Positions 44,641 through 55,242 of a DNA stretch of 64,000 nt are shown piece by piece. The stretch lies in the NCBI GenBank assembly GCA_028551475.1, contig CM052354.1:6764001-6828000 (forward strand), written 5' to 3'. A model generated the notes under the pieces. That model was not told the DNA's origin. It worked only from the letters and a program-made list of their open reading frames with translations, and made no database searches. The stretch's first letter is position 1; every line of letters starts with the position of its first letter. A program made the position numbers and the translations under genes. The stretch comes from Casuarina equisetifolia. Its lineage: Eukaryota; Streptophyta; Magnoliopsida; Fagales; Casuarinaceae.

Positions 44641-46143
44641 TACCATCTTTGATTTATGAAAAGTGTTACTGTAACTGAACCGGTAGCCCTGCCTCCCATA
44701 CAAACTGAAATAAAATTCTTCATATTCTGACGAACGAAGAGAAGAAAGAGGATCAACAGGAATCACGAAGCCCAAAGGTTATGAAGACTAGCAGTAAAGC
44801 TAGTACAATATTTCAATAAATGAGTTCTCTAAAACTTCAAGCTATACACCCATATTGTATTTGTTAACCAAAATTATATTTCGGAATCTAAATTATCACT
44901 TTTACACTTTTAGGGTAAAGTAATCTTAATCAAATTAAAAAAACTCAATGTTAAACCTAAAAATTAGTTGATGAGTTGAGATGATTTTTTTTGTTTTTAA
45001 ATATTATCCAAGAATCATACATAAAAGGGCTGTATGTTTCATTTAAATCTACAAAAATTTGAAAATAAACTGATATAATAATACTTGGGTTAATTATTGA
45101 TCATGTGATTCATAGGTAATATTGAAATTGTTATTTTCTAGAAGAAAAAAAAACTTGTTAATTTAGTGAAGCATTTACTAAATTACTTGTTAAAAATTAG
45201 TTGATGAGTTGAGATGAAATTTTTTTATTTTTAAATATTATCCAAGAATCATACATAAAAGGCTATATTTTTAATTCAAATCTACAAAAAATTGAATATA
45301 GACTCATATAATAATACTTGGGGCAATTAGCGATTAAGTGATTCATAGGTAATATTGAAATTGTTATTGTACCTACTTGGATTTAGATTCTTTATTCATT
45401 TGGAGTGATTATCAGTTCTTGCTATTTCCTAGAAAAAGAAACTCATTAATTTAGTGAAGCATTACTATAGGTTAAACATTAATATCTATTTTAATTCTAG
45501 GATTTAGTTGTGATTAATTTTCTTTTGGTTTGGATTGACCCATTGTGTCCTTATGTCTCCTAGACTCATTTAGCTCCATGAGTATAGCTCTAATTTTAAA
45601 AGCCCTAACTTGCTAATTTAAAAATTGTATTCCTATAAAAAGTTGAATTAAGAGTAAATGAGTGATTGTTTTACATATATATGATTCCTAAGCAAGAATT
45701 AAGTTATGTGAAACTTTTCATTACATTGTTTTTATCATGTTTGTCATGGTCAATATAAATTGCAGGCTTCATATATAAAGTCTTTTTCTTTTTAAACCTA
45801 CTTTCCAAAACAATATTTGAAACTTCATTCATACTAAAAAAGTAACTCAAAAAATGCCCCATGAGCATTTAAGAGGAACTGCTTGACTCAACCCCTAAAA
45901 AAGAGCAAAATATCTTGGATACCGCACTAAAACACATGATTGGCTAAAACCTCTCTCTGATCAAATTGATGAATTCAAACTATTAAAAATAGAAAAGAAA
46001 TAGAATGGAAATACCTCCGAAGCAGTACAAACGAGCTCAAACAATAATCGAATAGATTAGACCCAGATGAATGCAAACGAAATGCCCACAGAAAGAGAAA
46101 GGAAAGTGACAACAAATGAATGAATACATAGACAATTACTTCT

Positions 46144-46875
46144 CTAGAACTTGGACTTGACGGAATCGACTACGTTCTTATCCACCTGGAAAGCCTTCAC
46201 AAGAATGTCAGTAGCAATAGCTGGTTTAGACCCAAACACTGCATTCGCAATGGAGATGACGCCAGGGTTTTGACTGCTCAGAGCGGCAATGACAACAGTG
46301 TTACCAGACCCTACATTTCTCTGGTAGTGGATGAGACCGATGGGGAATACAAATACATCACCCTTCTGTAGCACCTTCGTGATGTGTCTGTTTCCAGGGT
46401 TGGAGTGACAAAACCGACTTCTAGACTACCTTCCAGGACTACTAAGATTTCGGTGGCTCGAGGGTGTGTGTGGGGAGGGTTGATACCCCAAGGTTCGTAA
46501 TCGATGCGGGCAATGGAGATGCCAAGAGTGTTGAGTCCTGCTACCTGGGCTGTGTTCACGGGTGTCACCTTGGATCCAAGCTGGTTCGACGTGTTGCCTG
46601 CTATGTGAAGTCCACTGAAGAAGAAATCATTGGCTTCAACCAGCTTTGGATCCTTGCAGACCAGACCATTCACTAGGACTGCCATACATAATAAAGCGTC
46701 ATATAAAACAAAGGAATCCAAATAGTAAGAAAAAAAGAAACATGCTTCAGTTTCACTTATTACCTGTACTTGTCTTGTCTGCAACACAGAAATCTTGAAG
46801 TGGGCTGTTATCGGATGCCGAGGTGACAGTAAAAGAGAGAGCTAAAAGTCCTATGAAGAAAGCAGGAACAGCCAT
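46144..46875 (-). pseudogene. Germin-like protein, copy C (single frameshift)
   Basis: Exon 1 46875-46764 (signal peptide [20 protein letters not shown], intact), intron with the same splice sites, exon 2 46678-46144. It is almost identical to copy B, but one base is missing near 46403-46406, just after LEGSLEVGF, and the second cupin box ([17 protein letters not shown]) falls into another frame. Some later residues also differ from B (VGSGNTVV). One base separates it from a readable gene, so an assembly error is worth excluding. If real, the protein would end after box 1 and lack one metal ligand. Confidence 0.85.
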
Positions 46876-46953
46876 TTCAAAGCAAAATGTTCAAGAAGCT
46901 TTAAGTTGATGAGAGTGGAAGTTTGGTTGTGGGTGACGGACGGATACAACTTC

Positions 46954-46962
46954 CTTTATATA
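46954..46962 (-). promoter_or_regulatory. TATA box of germin-like copy C
   Basis: Minus strand TATATAAAG, 79-87 bp upstream of the copy C start codon. Confidence 0.6.
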
Positions 46963-47408
46963 TGGAGAAGTTTTGACGAAGCAACACTCTGCACCAAGTT
47001 TGCCGTCCCTGCACAGGACGGGTTTAATGGTTCTGTTGACTACGTCTTTAAAACTACTAAAGGGAAGTTGGAAATTGGCTCCACAATATATAAGCGCGTT
47101 TATGTTTCTCTGCCGGCCACAATGATGTGATGGTAGGAATTAAATGGTATGTAGAACATGGAATTTGTCTACCGGGCCATTATGCATCAATTATGTTTTA
47201 TTTTGCTTGGTTTCTGACAATTGTCAAGACATCAAGTAATGAAACTAATTTCGTTTCTTCGGAGTTGCCAATTGAATGGGTTGCTACCAATTTGGTGGTA
47301 AAGCTCTTGGAAATTTGTTGGTTTTATATTTTTAAAGAAAAAAATTGTTGGAGGTGCCTTATGCTGAACAATCAAACCATAAATTCAACCAGATTCAATC
47401 AAATACCT

Positions 47409-47765
47409 TAGAAGGAGAATGAATCACAATAGCAAGGAATTGTCGATAAGTTTGAAAATAAGTGATTAAAAACAAGCATCAAAAACAGAATAAAGAAGGA
47501 CTGCAGAATCACATAACCCCAAAGAACAGTCTATTGGAAGACAAAGTCTTAGAAGCCACAAAACAAACACACATAACCTTATAAAGAAAAACCAAGACAT
47601 GCCTCTCAAACTTTTTTTATAAATTTTCGACAGAGTCTTCAATTCAGCAACAACTTCGTCCTAATTCCAAAAAAGAAAACAGAGTTGCCATCCTCTTTTT
47701 AAGAAGCAAGACAAGTCAAAGGTAAAGTTACTGAAATGGAGATAAAAATCTTTTACATTCCAACA
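47409..47765 (-). mobile_element. LTR-like block in germin unit C
   Basis: Third copy of the block described at 14185-14544. The minus strand starts TGTTGGAATGTAAAAG after GGGGTGAAGA. The hydrophobic frame open in A and B is broken here, which argues against it being a gene. Confidence 0.4.
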
Positions 47766-48679
47766 TCTTCACCCCATAAGTGCACAATGACTTCTGTTAT
47801 TCAAAACACCATGTACTTGCGGACCAGAAGTTAGAAGTTATGCTACGAGTGATGGAGTTCTTGGAAACATCAGTTCAGTAGACCTTTGTTCCATAGTAAG
47901 CTTTCCCGTTAAGGACTCCACGGAACTGAACTGAAGATGTAATCAGTTAGACGCATTGGTTTTTTGGTTTTAGACACATGAAGATTAAGTCGTTGGTAGA
48001 CATATTTTGTAAGAAGGGCCCTTAATTGTTGTACTCTGCATAAACTGGGTTGCATACACGTTACCTAAGTTGTGCTTAGTAAATGTAGTAGGACGAAATA
48101 TCTGTTTTGTTTGAGGTCTTGAGCCTCTCTTTTCTGTTCTGGTCTTTTGTCACTATGAGAGCTCGAAGCAGTCAATGAAAATGAAATGAACCATTAGGTT
48201 CAAGATGCTTCCTGTGTGATATACTCCTCTAATCTCTATTTTCAGTCACTCTGTTTCACCTAGTTTCTGTAACTGACCAAAATGGATCATGAACCCAAAA
48301 CACTTGTCCTCTAGCAACTCATCATGGTTTACAACATTATTATGTAGATGAACTCAAGTGCTCAGCACAATGGAAACAATCATCCAACAAAATGTGTTCA
48401 TTACTACACGTAAACTATTATGCGTTAATAAGTCCAAGGAAAGCTAACTCTTCCTATACGCTGTGAGTTGAAAATTTTAGGAATCATCTTTGGAAAGAAC
48501 AACTATGTGTGGAATAATGCTCCAAGTTTTGCATAGTTTTCTTGTTTGAATTCACCTCATTAATTTCATTTTTCTAGTATACTATTTTCTTAAACTTAAC
48601 ATCTTGCTTAGAATAAATCTCATTTATTCTACTTTTTGAGCATTTTTAAGCATTCTTCTCTAGCATAAAAGTTTCTTTC

Positions 48680-48860
48680 TAGAGAGCTACAACCTTTTCA
48701 TAATTAAACCCATTTTGAAATCTGTCAATAACCAAATCTATTACTTGTGTCGAATATAAAGGAAAATCTTCATCCTTTTCAAAAAGATAATCAGTCAATT
48801 CTAAATCAGGGTGTTGAACTTGAAGTGCCCTAAGAGACAAAAGGCTTCTCTTTCACTTGA
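48680..48860 (-). pseudogene. Fragment of the unassigned DFPLYSAQAMDLAID protein, unit C
   Basis: The plus-strand text TCGAATATAAAGGAAAATCTTCATCC and its flanks match the B and A copies (33600-33640, 15540-15580), giving the same minus-strand peptide in broken frames. Confidence 0.4.
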
Positions 48861-49099
48861 ACATACGGTTGTAACATGTGGCAGTAATTCGGTAAACACA
48901 TCAAAGCTTGAATCAATCGGTTCATGAGTTGAGTATAGCCAAATTGCACGATTGGTTCCCTAAGCCTCCTTTCGTTGCTTGAAGAGCTTCCTCTTGCTCT
49001 TATAGAGAAAGATGAATGTATGTCTAAAACACCAATATCACTAACAAATGCAGCTTATGACATTCATGTCGAGGCTACGGAGAACAAGTGTCCATGTCT

Positions 49100-51330
49100 C
49101 ATTTGATAAGGTAGTGCCAAAAACTTTCCTATAAATTCCACTCTGACGTGTCAAATCTGTGAAAAGCATGGTCACTCAGCTGTAGAATGTTGAAAGTGAT
49201 TTTATCACACCTATCAGACCAACAACTTGCCGAAGGCACTGGCAACCCTTCAGCTTGCTGAACAAGCTGGGATTGAATTGATAGTTGATTGAAGAGCATC
49301 ATCTCACATTGTTGATATAGCAAGTAAACTTCTCACATCCACATCTTACAAGGGTTCAAGTAAAATCTTAGTTGGAAACGGGAACAAGCTGCCAATTACT
49401 CATGTTGGTATAGTAAAATTAAACAATGTACTCATCCATCTCAAATCTGTTATGATAGCTCCATAAATCAAAAAGAATATGTTATCTTTTTCAAAACTCA
49501 CCACAATATCCTTGTAAAGTGTTGTTTGACAAGAATTCATTTATGGTAAAGAATTTGAGAACACAAGAAATCCTACCTCAAGATATAGGGAAAATGGCTT
49601 GTATTTCTTGTTAGAAGAGAAGATGTCTACCTTCTTCACTCAAATGCAGCAAGCCGTTAATGGGTCCACTTGGCATTTTTGTATGGGACATACAAATATG
49701 CAAGTTTTGAAATTAATTCAAAAACAAGGGAAAATAAAATTAAAAGATAATCCACCTCAGTTATGTTCAACTTTTTTTTTTAATACATGTTCATTGATTG
49801 TATATAATAAAAGATTAGGTATTATGCAATGTCCTATGTATTTTTTTAATAAGTTTGACACCTTAGTTTACTTGTGTTATCAATATAAATGATAAAAGTA
49901 CTATTTCTATTCTAAAAAAAAAATAGTTATATTCAGATTGTTCAATTAATAAAACTTATCATCTATCATTTTCTTTATCATTAAATAGAAACATTATACT
50001 TTTAAAATGATACATAGTGACTTGGGTTCTTCTTTATACCTTTTGAAATGATAAATAGAGTGAATTGGGTTCTTCAACTATCAAAACTTTCTATATTATG
50101 CGGTATGAATTGATAAAAGTACAAAGATTACAATTGCTTGCATATTCCTTCTAAAAATATTTTTATTTCTAGACGTGTTGTTTGAAGAACATATTTTTCC
50201 ATTTAAGAGACTTGTCAGAGCGGTTGAAACAAATGGGAACTCATTCCATGAAACGGCCAGCCACCCTGACAAGTTTTTGAAGCACCCACGTTGCAGTGAA
50301 CAGACAAAAGAGCTTGTAATGACTGAAGATCTGATGGATCTCATGTATCCGCACGAGAATGATGAAATCCCACCGCTGCCGGATGGCCGACGCATGTTTT
50401 CTCTAAACACGTGGGTCCCGACGACTGCACAAGTAGAGAAGCGCTCAACACTCTCCAGGACATGCAGATCCGACCCGCTCGTAACGCTCCAATCCGGAAG
50501 CTTTAGCATCACACATTTTCGAACGGCCTGCACGACTGACACTGGAACGATAAATAACAGCAGTGTCTCTCGACCAGGATCCTCATACCCAGCAAAAGAC
50601 GGTAGCTTTTCTCAAAGATTGCCACTGCCCGTCTTTCTCTCCCAACCAGAAAACTCAACCACTCCTTTGATCTTTTCTCAAGAAGAAGAAAACTCTCAAG
50701 ATACAGCCGAAAAACCATCAGGATACTGTCCTTGTACAACAACCTCTCGCTCACCAAAGTTAGAAGAAGCTCGCTCACCCTCAACAAGAGATAGCAGAAC
50801 TGTCGCAAGAAGATGTGCAAGGAAGTAACCCAATAGTCACAAATGCACTGGAACTTGACTCTACAAAAGGAGGTAGGCTTCAACAAGAAATGATAGTTCC
50901 CAAACCTGAAACCGAAAAAGACGGTACTTCTTTAAGGTCCGAGCCAACTACTTCAAACCAACTATTGCACAAGATGAAAACACAAAGCTCACATGGTATA
51001 AGGAAGCCAAACCCTAGGTATGCCCTTACAACTTCATAAAGTATCCCTGAAATTCCAACCTCAGTAAGGAAAGCCTTATAACATCCAAGTTCGTTAGCTG
51101 CAATGCAAGCCAAAATAGAAGCTCTATGTAAGACTTTCACCTAGTCTTTAGTTCCTCAAGATGGCAAAACGAATATTGTTGGATGTAAATAGGTATTTAA
51201 ACTCAAGGTTGATGGGTAGCTGATGGAACTCTTAAAAGAATAAAAGCTCTTTTTGTCCCAAAAAGTTTTCATCAAGAACTTGAGGTTGACTATGGGAAAC
51301 TTTTAGGTCGGTGATATGACCCACAACCAT
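49100..51330 (+). mobile_element. Degenerate Ty1-copia (protease, pre-integrase, linker, RT start)
   Basis: Plus-strand pieces in order: CQICEKHGHSAVEC with a damaged knuckle (49145-49190), ASSHIVDIASKLLTSTSYKG (about 49297-49350), GAG-pre-integrase WHFCMGHTNMQVLKLIQKQG (49670-49730), then a jump past the integrase core to IPSKNIFISR and LFEEHIFPFKRL (50140-50215). An open linker (50175-50828, 217 codons, Ser/Thr/Pro-rich) leads into HGIRKPNPRYALTTS (50990-51036) and the reverse-transcriptase opening near 51060-51200. 50550-51150 has an inverted copy at 18900-19480. Confidence 0.75.
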
Positions 51331-51336
51331 ACGGGT

Positions 51337-51409
51337 CGTTCTTGCCCTAACATGCACACAAAGATGGATTCGACCCGTTCTTGCCCTAACATGCACACAA
51401 AGATGGATT
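51337..51409. repeat. 39-bp direct tandem repeat
   Basis: CGTTCTTGCCCTAACATGCA and the following CACAAAGATGGATT occur twice in a row with a 39-bp period, at the edge of the second copia palindrome. Confidence 0.9.
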
Positions 51410-51775
51410 ATAAGACAAAGAGTTATAGATAATGCTTTCCTTCAAGGGAAGTTGATAAAACCAATATTCATGAAACAACCTCCAGGTTTTTAGAATCCTT
51501 ACTTTCTTAATCATATTTGTTATCTATATCGAGCATTATACAAATTTAGACAATCATCAAGAGTTTGGTTTGATAAGCTCTCAACAATCACCAAGTAATT
51601 GTCTTAATTCATATAATACTTGCTTCAAATAACAAACATGATTAGGAAAGTAAGAATCTTTAAAGCTTGAAAGTTGTTGCATGAATATGGATTCTATCGA
51701 ATTCCCATGAAAGAAGATGTGATGTGGTTCTCCACATCACATTGCCTCATGATCCACCTTTGCGAACATACTGGG
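51401..51775. repeat. Second inverted repeat of the same copia RT segment
   Basis: The left arm (about 51401-51565) reads toward GAGTTTGGTTTGATAAGCTC. The right arm (about 51590-51775), reverse-complemented, matches it (GGATCATGAGGCAATGTGA ... GAATTAAGACAATTAC). Short arms of about 165-185 bp with almost no spacer. It is equivalent to the outer part of the repeat at 42427-43583, so the palindrome predates the unit duplication and its centre was later deleted here. Confidence 0.75.
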
Positions 51776-51884
51776 GCAAGAACAACCTAGCACAAGTATC
51801 TCTAGGTCTGCCCTTACAACTTATACTGGGGCAAGAAAACCTAGCACAAGTATCTCTAGGTCTGCCCTTACAACTTCATTAAGT

Positions 51885-52625
51885 AAGGGTTTCGGAAATG
51901 TGGGAAACGGGTAGTTGAGATTTGTGGTTGCTTTCAAACGTTTCAACGATGTGGTGAATGGAAGGTTGAAGCGAGAACTCGGTAAGGTTGAAGTGAGAAC
52001 TCGGTAAGTTCCTACCCCTTAAATCCTTGTTGGCCGGTGATTCCTCAGGTGAGAATGACACACTTGTCGGTTGTATGCAAGAGGTTAATGGGAGGTCATG
52101 AAACTCCATGACGTGTTGCCGGTTGCTAAAAGTAGGGTGATGAGCGCTCACACCTACTGGAGAATTTTCCGCACAGATTACCGTAGGCACGACACCTCCT
52201 CCTGGCGGTGTACGACGGAGAACTCCCAGGTCCACCACGTTGCCATGTCTATTTGAAGTAGACCCGCGACGTGGTGAGCGAATTTCAAGTTCACATGTTG
52301 GTGGTTCATGAGATTGGTTTGATGGATGGAGAGTTTCATCAGTTCTCGAAGGTAATTGGGTGATGGATGCGGCTGTTGGTGATGATGTGGAAACATATTA
52401 ATCACCTAGATATGTAGTGAATGCATTTAATTATATCCTAGTGAATGCTATATAAATATATAACTCAATTTATAACTGTTGTAAGTAACCAATTAATTTA
52501 ATAATAAATTAATAGAAACTTTAATTATAAGATTTAAAATTTTAGAATTCTATACTCTGGTCAATTAAGTGCATGCATTGCACCAAAACCATCCAAAGAA
52601 AACAATTATGGAAGTGACCCTAGGT
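51885..52625 (-). repeat. Unit block 'GGVV', copy 3 (truncated fourth unit)
   Basis: The minus-strand frame from 52238 reads VDLGVLRRTPPGGGVVPT, ENSPVGVSAHHPTFSN and SFSPEESPANKDLRGRNLP, with a 28-bp partial duplication near 51970-52010. The match to copy 2 continues through AATTAAGTGCATGCATTGCACC (52562) and stops at about 52625. The AT-rich module and germin-like gene that should follow are absent, so the tandem array breaks off here. Confidence 0.6.
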
Positions 52626-52866
52626 CTGTAAAGTTTAGTTAACTAACTCATTGATAAACTGATGATAATTTCAATTCTAAAATTTGAAGTTTGATAATTA
52701 TAAATGTAAATTTATGTATATACATTATAATATATATAAAAAAAACTGTTAGTATAACTTTATACATCTGCATAGTAATATTAAAAAATAATTTTTTTTT
52801 TTTTTTTGGAAAAAGTCACATGGTGAGATGCATGAGCGTGCAAGTGAGAGAAAAGAGGTGGTTACC

Positions 52867-52984
52867 ATAAGGAATAATGGTGCACATGCCCTAGAAAGTC
52901 AGTATTGAATGCCATTGCACCAAGATGGAATAATGGTGCACATATCTTAGAAAGTCAGTATTGAATGCCATTGTACCAAGATGG
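52867..52984. repeat. 56-60 bp tandem direct repeat
   Basis: GGAATAATGGTGCACATG...AGAAAGTCAGTATTGAATGC and CCATTG(C/T)ACCAAGATGG occur twice in succession. A related third version lies at 62718-62780 (ATGGTGTACACGC...GAGAGTCAGTGTTGCAAGCC). The rest of 52626-53370 is AT-rich with no gene. Confidence 0.8.
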
Positions 52985-53369
52985 TCTCTTTAAGAAGTAT
53001 AAGAGTTTCGATAAAGGTGTTGCTATTGTAAGATATAAGAATAAAGAACACTCTTCCTCTTCAATTTAATTTAGACAAAAGAAAAATAGCACTAGTCGTA
53101 AAGGAGCCTGCCTTTAACCAAAACTGCAAGAATCTGACAGTTCACTATGACTCTGTATTGGCCTCTCAATAATGGGCTAATAACAGCAAGCCGACTAGCC
53201 ATCCAAATACGCAATACTGATTCTAGTAGATTCTTTGTTGATATCTTCTACTATGCTATTAAGTGGTTGATTTCGGCCTAAAATTTCCTCCTCTAGCTCA
53301 TGGGCCAGTTTTGAATTAGAAAGAGATTTCTCAATGTCAGGATTCAACCAATCGGTTTGCTACGTATTA

Positions 53370-53875
53370 TTAAGTTTTATATTATTATTGAATTTATTAC
53401 ATGGTTAAATTAATTTTTTTTTAAATATAGATCTAGTCAAAACTTATTCATATTAGAAATCCAAATTTTAATCGATATGGAAGTCCTTTGGGAGTGAAAA
53501 CCCAACTAAATCAATTTAATAAGAAGTTGAAACCTTAGGATCAATCTTCAAGAGAATTTAAGGTTTGAGTCTTATGAACCTTTCTTGATTTTCTATAATT
53601 GCTTAATTTCGTACGACTTTATCTTTTACGGCGTGACACACCCCATAGAACTAGATCTATCTTCGGGTCCTCTTTCGATCTCTCTCCGTCGCACTTGAGG
53701 CAAAGTCATACCCCCATCCGCCAGTAGTTTGACGGCGGGCTTGTATCCATGAGGCACCGGCATTTTCTGATATGAGGGGCACTTAAGCTTTCTCCGCAGC
53801 CGGTTCTCTTCCTAACAAAGAAGATGATCCAAAACCAAGAAGATGAAGATGATAAGGTAATTGCAAGATGCACAT
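53370..53875 (+). pseudogene. Truncated duplicate of the DEAH helicase 5' region
   Basis: 53370-53818 parallels 58430-58860: both carry a TCTTTCGAT(C/A)TCTCTC phrase, AGTTTGACG(G/A)CGGGCTTGTATC, GAGGCACCGGC and the AAGCTTTCTC...CCG(G/A)TTCTCTTC leader that ends at the helicase ATG. The duplicate then jumps to text matching 59263-59309, codons KKMIQNQEDEDDKVIA versus RKMIENQENEDDEVIA of the helicase. So leader and an internal codon block are joined with the first about 130 codons missing, and homology ends near 53875. A dead fragment. Confidence 0.75.
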
Positions 53876-53879
53876 ATAA

Positions 53880-55140
53880 AATACCATTTTTTTATGTCGA
53901 ATTCTTTTTTTTTTATAAGTAAGATTTAGAGTTTTTTAATCCTTTTTTTTCATAATTTTAGTAATTTTTATAATATTGTAACACATTTTTGTATTTTGCA
54001 CACTAAATTTTATTAATGTAAAATTATCTTTCAAATAAATAAATAAAAAAGGTTTAGATAGCGTGTGATCCAGTGACACCGATTGATTACAATTTGGAGA
54101 TTACACTTTGTACTTAACGCCTTGAAGACTTTACTTCCCATTGGCAAGTCAAACCCCTTGCTTCAGTCAGGGTTCATCTGACATTATTGGAAACATGCAG
54201 TCAGCCATGACGAAGATAGATTCTGCGAGTGGGGGAAGTTCTCCACGTAAAGCAACACTTGGTCCGCCCGGAGTGAAAATTGTGTTGTAAAGTTGGACCA
54301 ATTTTTTCATTTATTTGATGGAAAAAGTTTGAAAAAAAAATACATATCAAGAAGGAAGAAAAATAAAAAAAGTCTTTACATAAGGCTTTTAGGTAAAAAT
54401 ATTTTATCTTTTATAATTTAATTTTAAAAGATGAATTTGACCTTAAATTTCGTTCAGTGTAGAGTCTCACTCAATAAACTTTATTTTAATAGAATGCATC
54501 TTCCCACGTTGACAATAAAGCATATTAAAATATTTTTTTAAAAAAATTCTTGTGGATACTTTAATTTCTTGTACACTTCGGTATGAGATTTGCCCACGTA
54601 ATGTTAACATGTTCTTACGAAACCTTGGATTTTCTAATCCATAATGCATGCCCGACTTAAATATTATTAATGTCTTTGTCTAGTAGCTCCTGTGGATTTG
54701 GCGCCCTACCACTTATACGGTTAGGATTGAGATGATAACCTCGTTCTTTACTAAAAAGTGAAAAATAATTATTATTACTGTTTAATTGTTAACTTGTATT
54801 AGTTAAAACACTTAAAAGTTCAATTTAAAAATTAATTTAAGAATTATAATTTTTTTAATTTATATTTAAGCTTAAAAGTCTTAATTTGTAATGTAAAATT
54901 TTTATTTTCTATCCTCCTGATAAATCAAATATCATTGAATTTGAAGTTACGTGAGTAAACTTAAGTTTTAATATCAAATTAAAAAGTTTAACAATTCAAC
55001 TCAAAAGTTAACGTAAGAGTTAAAAAATATTTTTTAATTTATATTTAATAATTCATGTATGTTAATTTTAATTTTAATACGAGACTCCCGTCAAAATTCC
55101 ACGTCTTCCCTTCTCTACCGTAGCTATAGCAAAAGGCCTC
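53880..55140. other. Intergenic, AT-rich
   Basis: No gene seen. Poly-A/T tracts and short direct echoes only (for example AATTTATATTTAA near 54856 and 55036). Confidence 0.4.
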
Positions 55141-55141
55141 C

Positions 55142-55150
55142 CATAAAAGC
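55142..55150 (+). promoter_or_regulatory. Likely TATA box of the CYP94 gene
   Basis: CATAAAAGC about 95-100 bp upstream of the chosen ATG at 55243, followed by a pyrimidine-rich leader. It is the only TATA-like element at a suitable distance. Confidence 0.5.
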
Positions 55151-55242
55151 CGTCTTCAACCATCATCTTTTTGTTCAATCATATTTCCCAACCAGACAAC
55201 CTCAACAGAAGCAGATCTCACCAGAACACACCTTTGGTAGCC

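Larger units (their letters stand above)
44780..48990. repeat. Germin-like segmental duplication, unit C
   Basis: Colinear with unit B from AAAGCTAGTACAATATTT to the unassigned peptide near 48860, including two copies of the AT-rich module (44960-45187, 45192-45475). It contains germin-like copy C and a third LTR-like block. Immediately to the right the degenerate copia that begins the next unit starts (about 49100). Confidence 0.85.

Noticed and set aside
50175..50828. 217-codon plus-strand ORF as a host gene
   Set aside because: It starts with the copia post-integrase phrase LFEEHIFPFKRL and ends before the reverse-transcriptase opening, so it is the retrotransposon linker.
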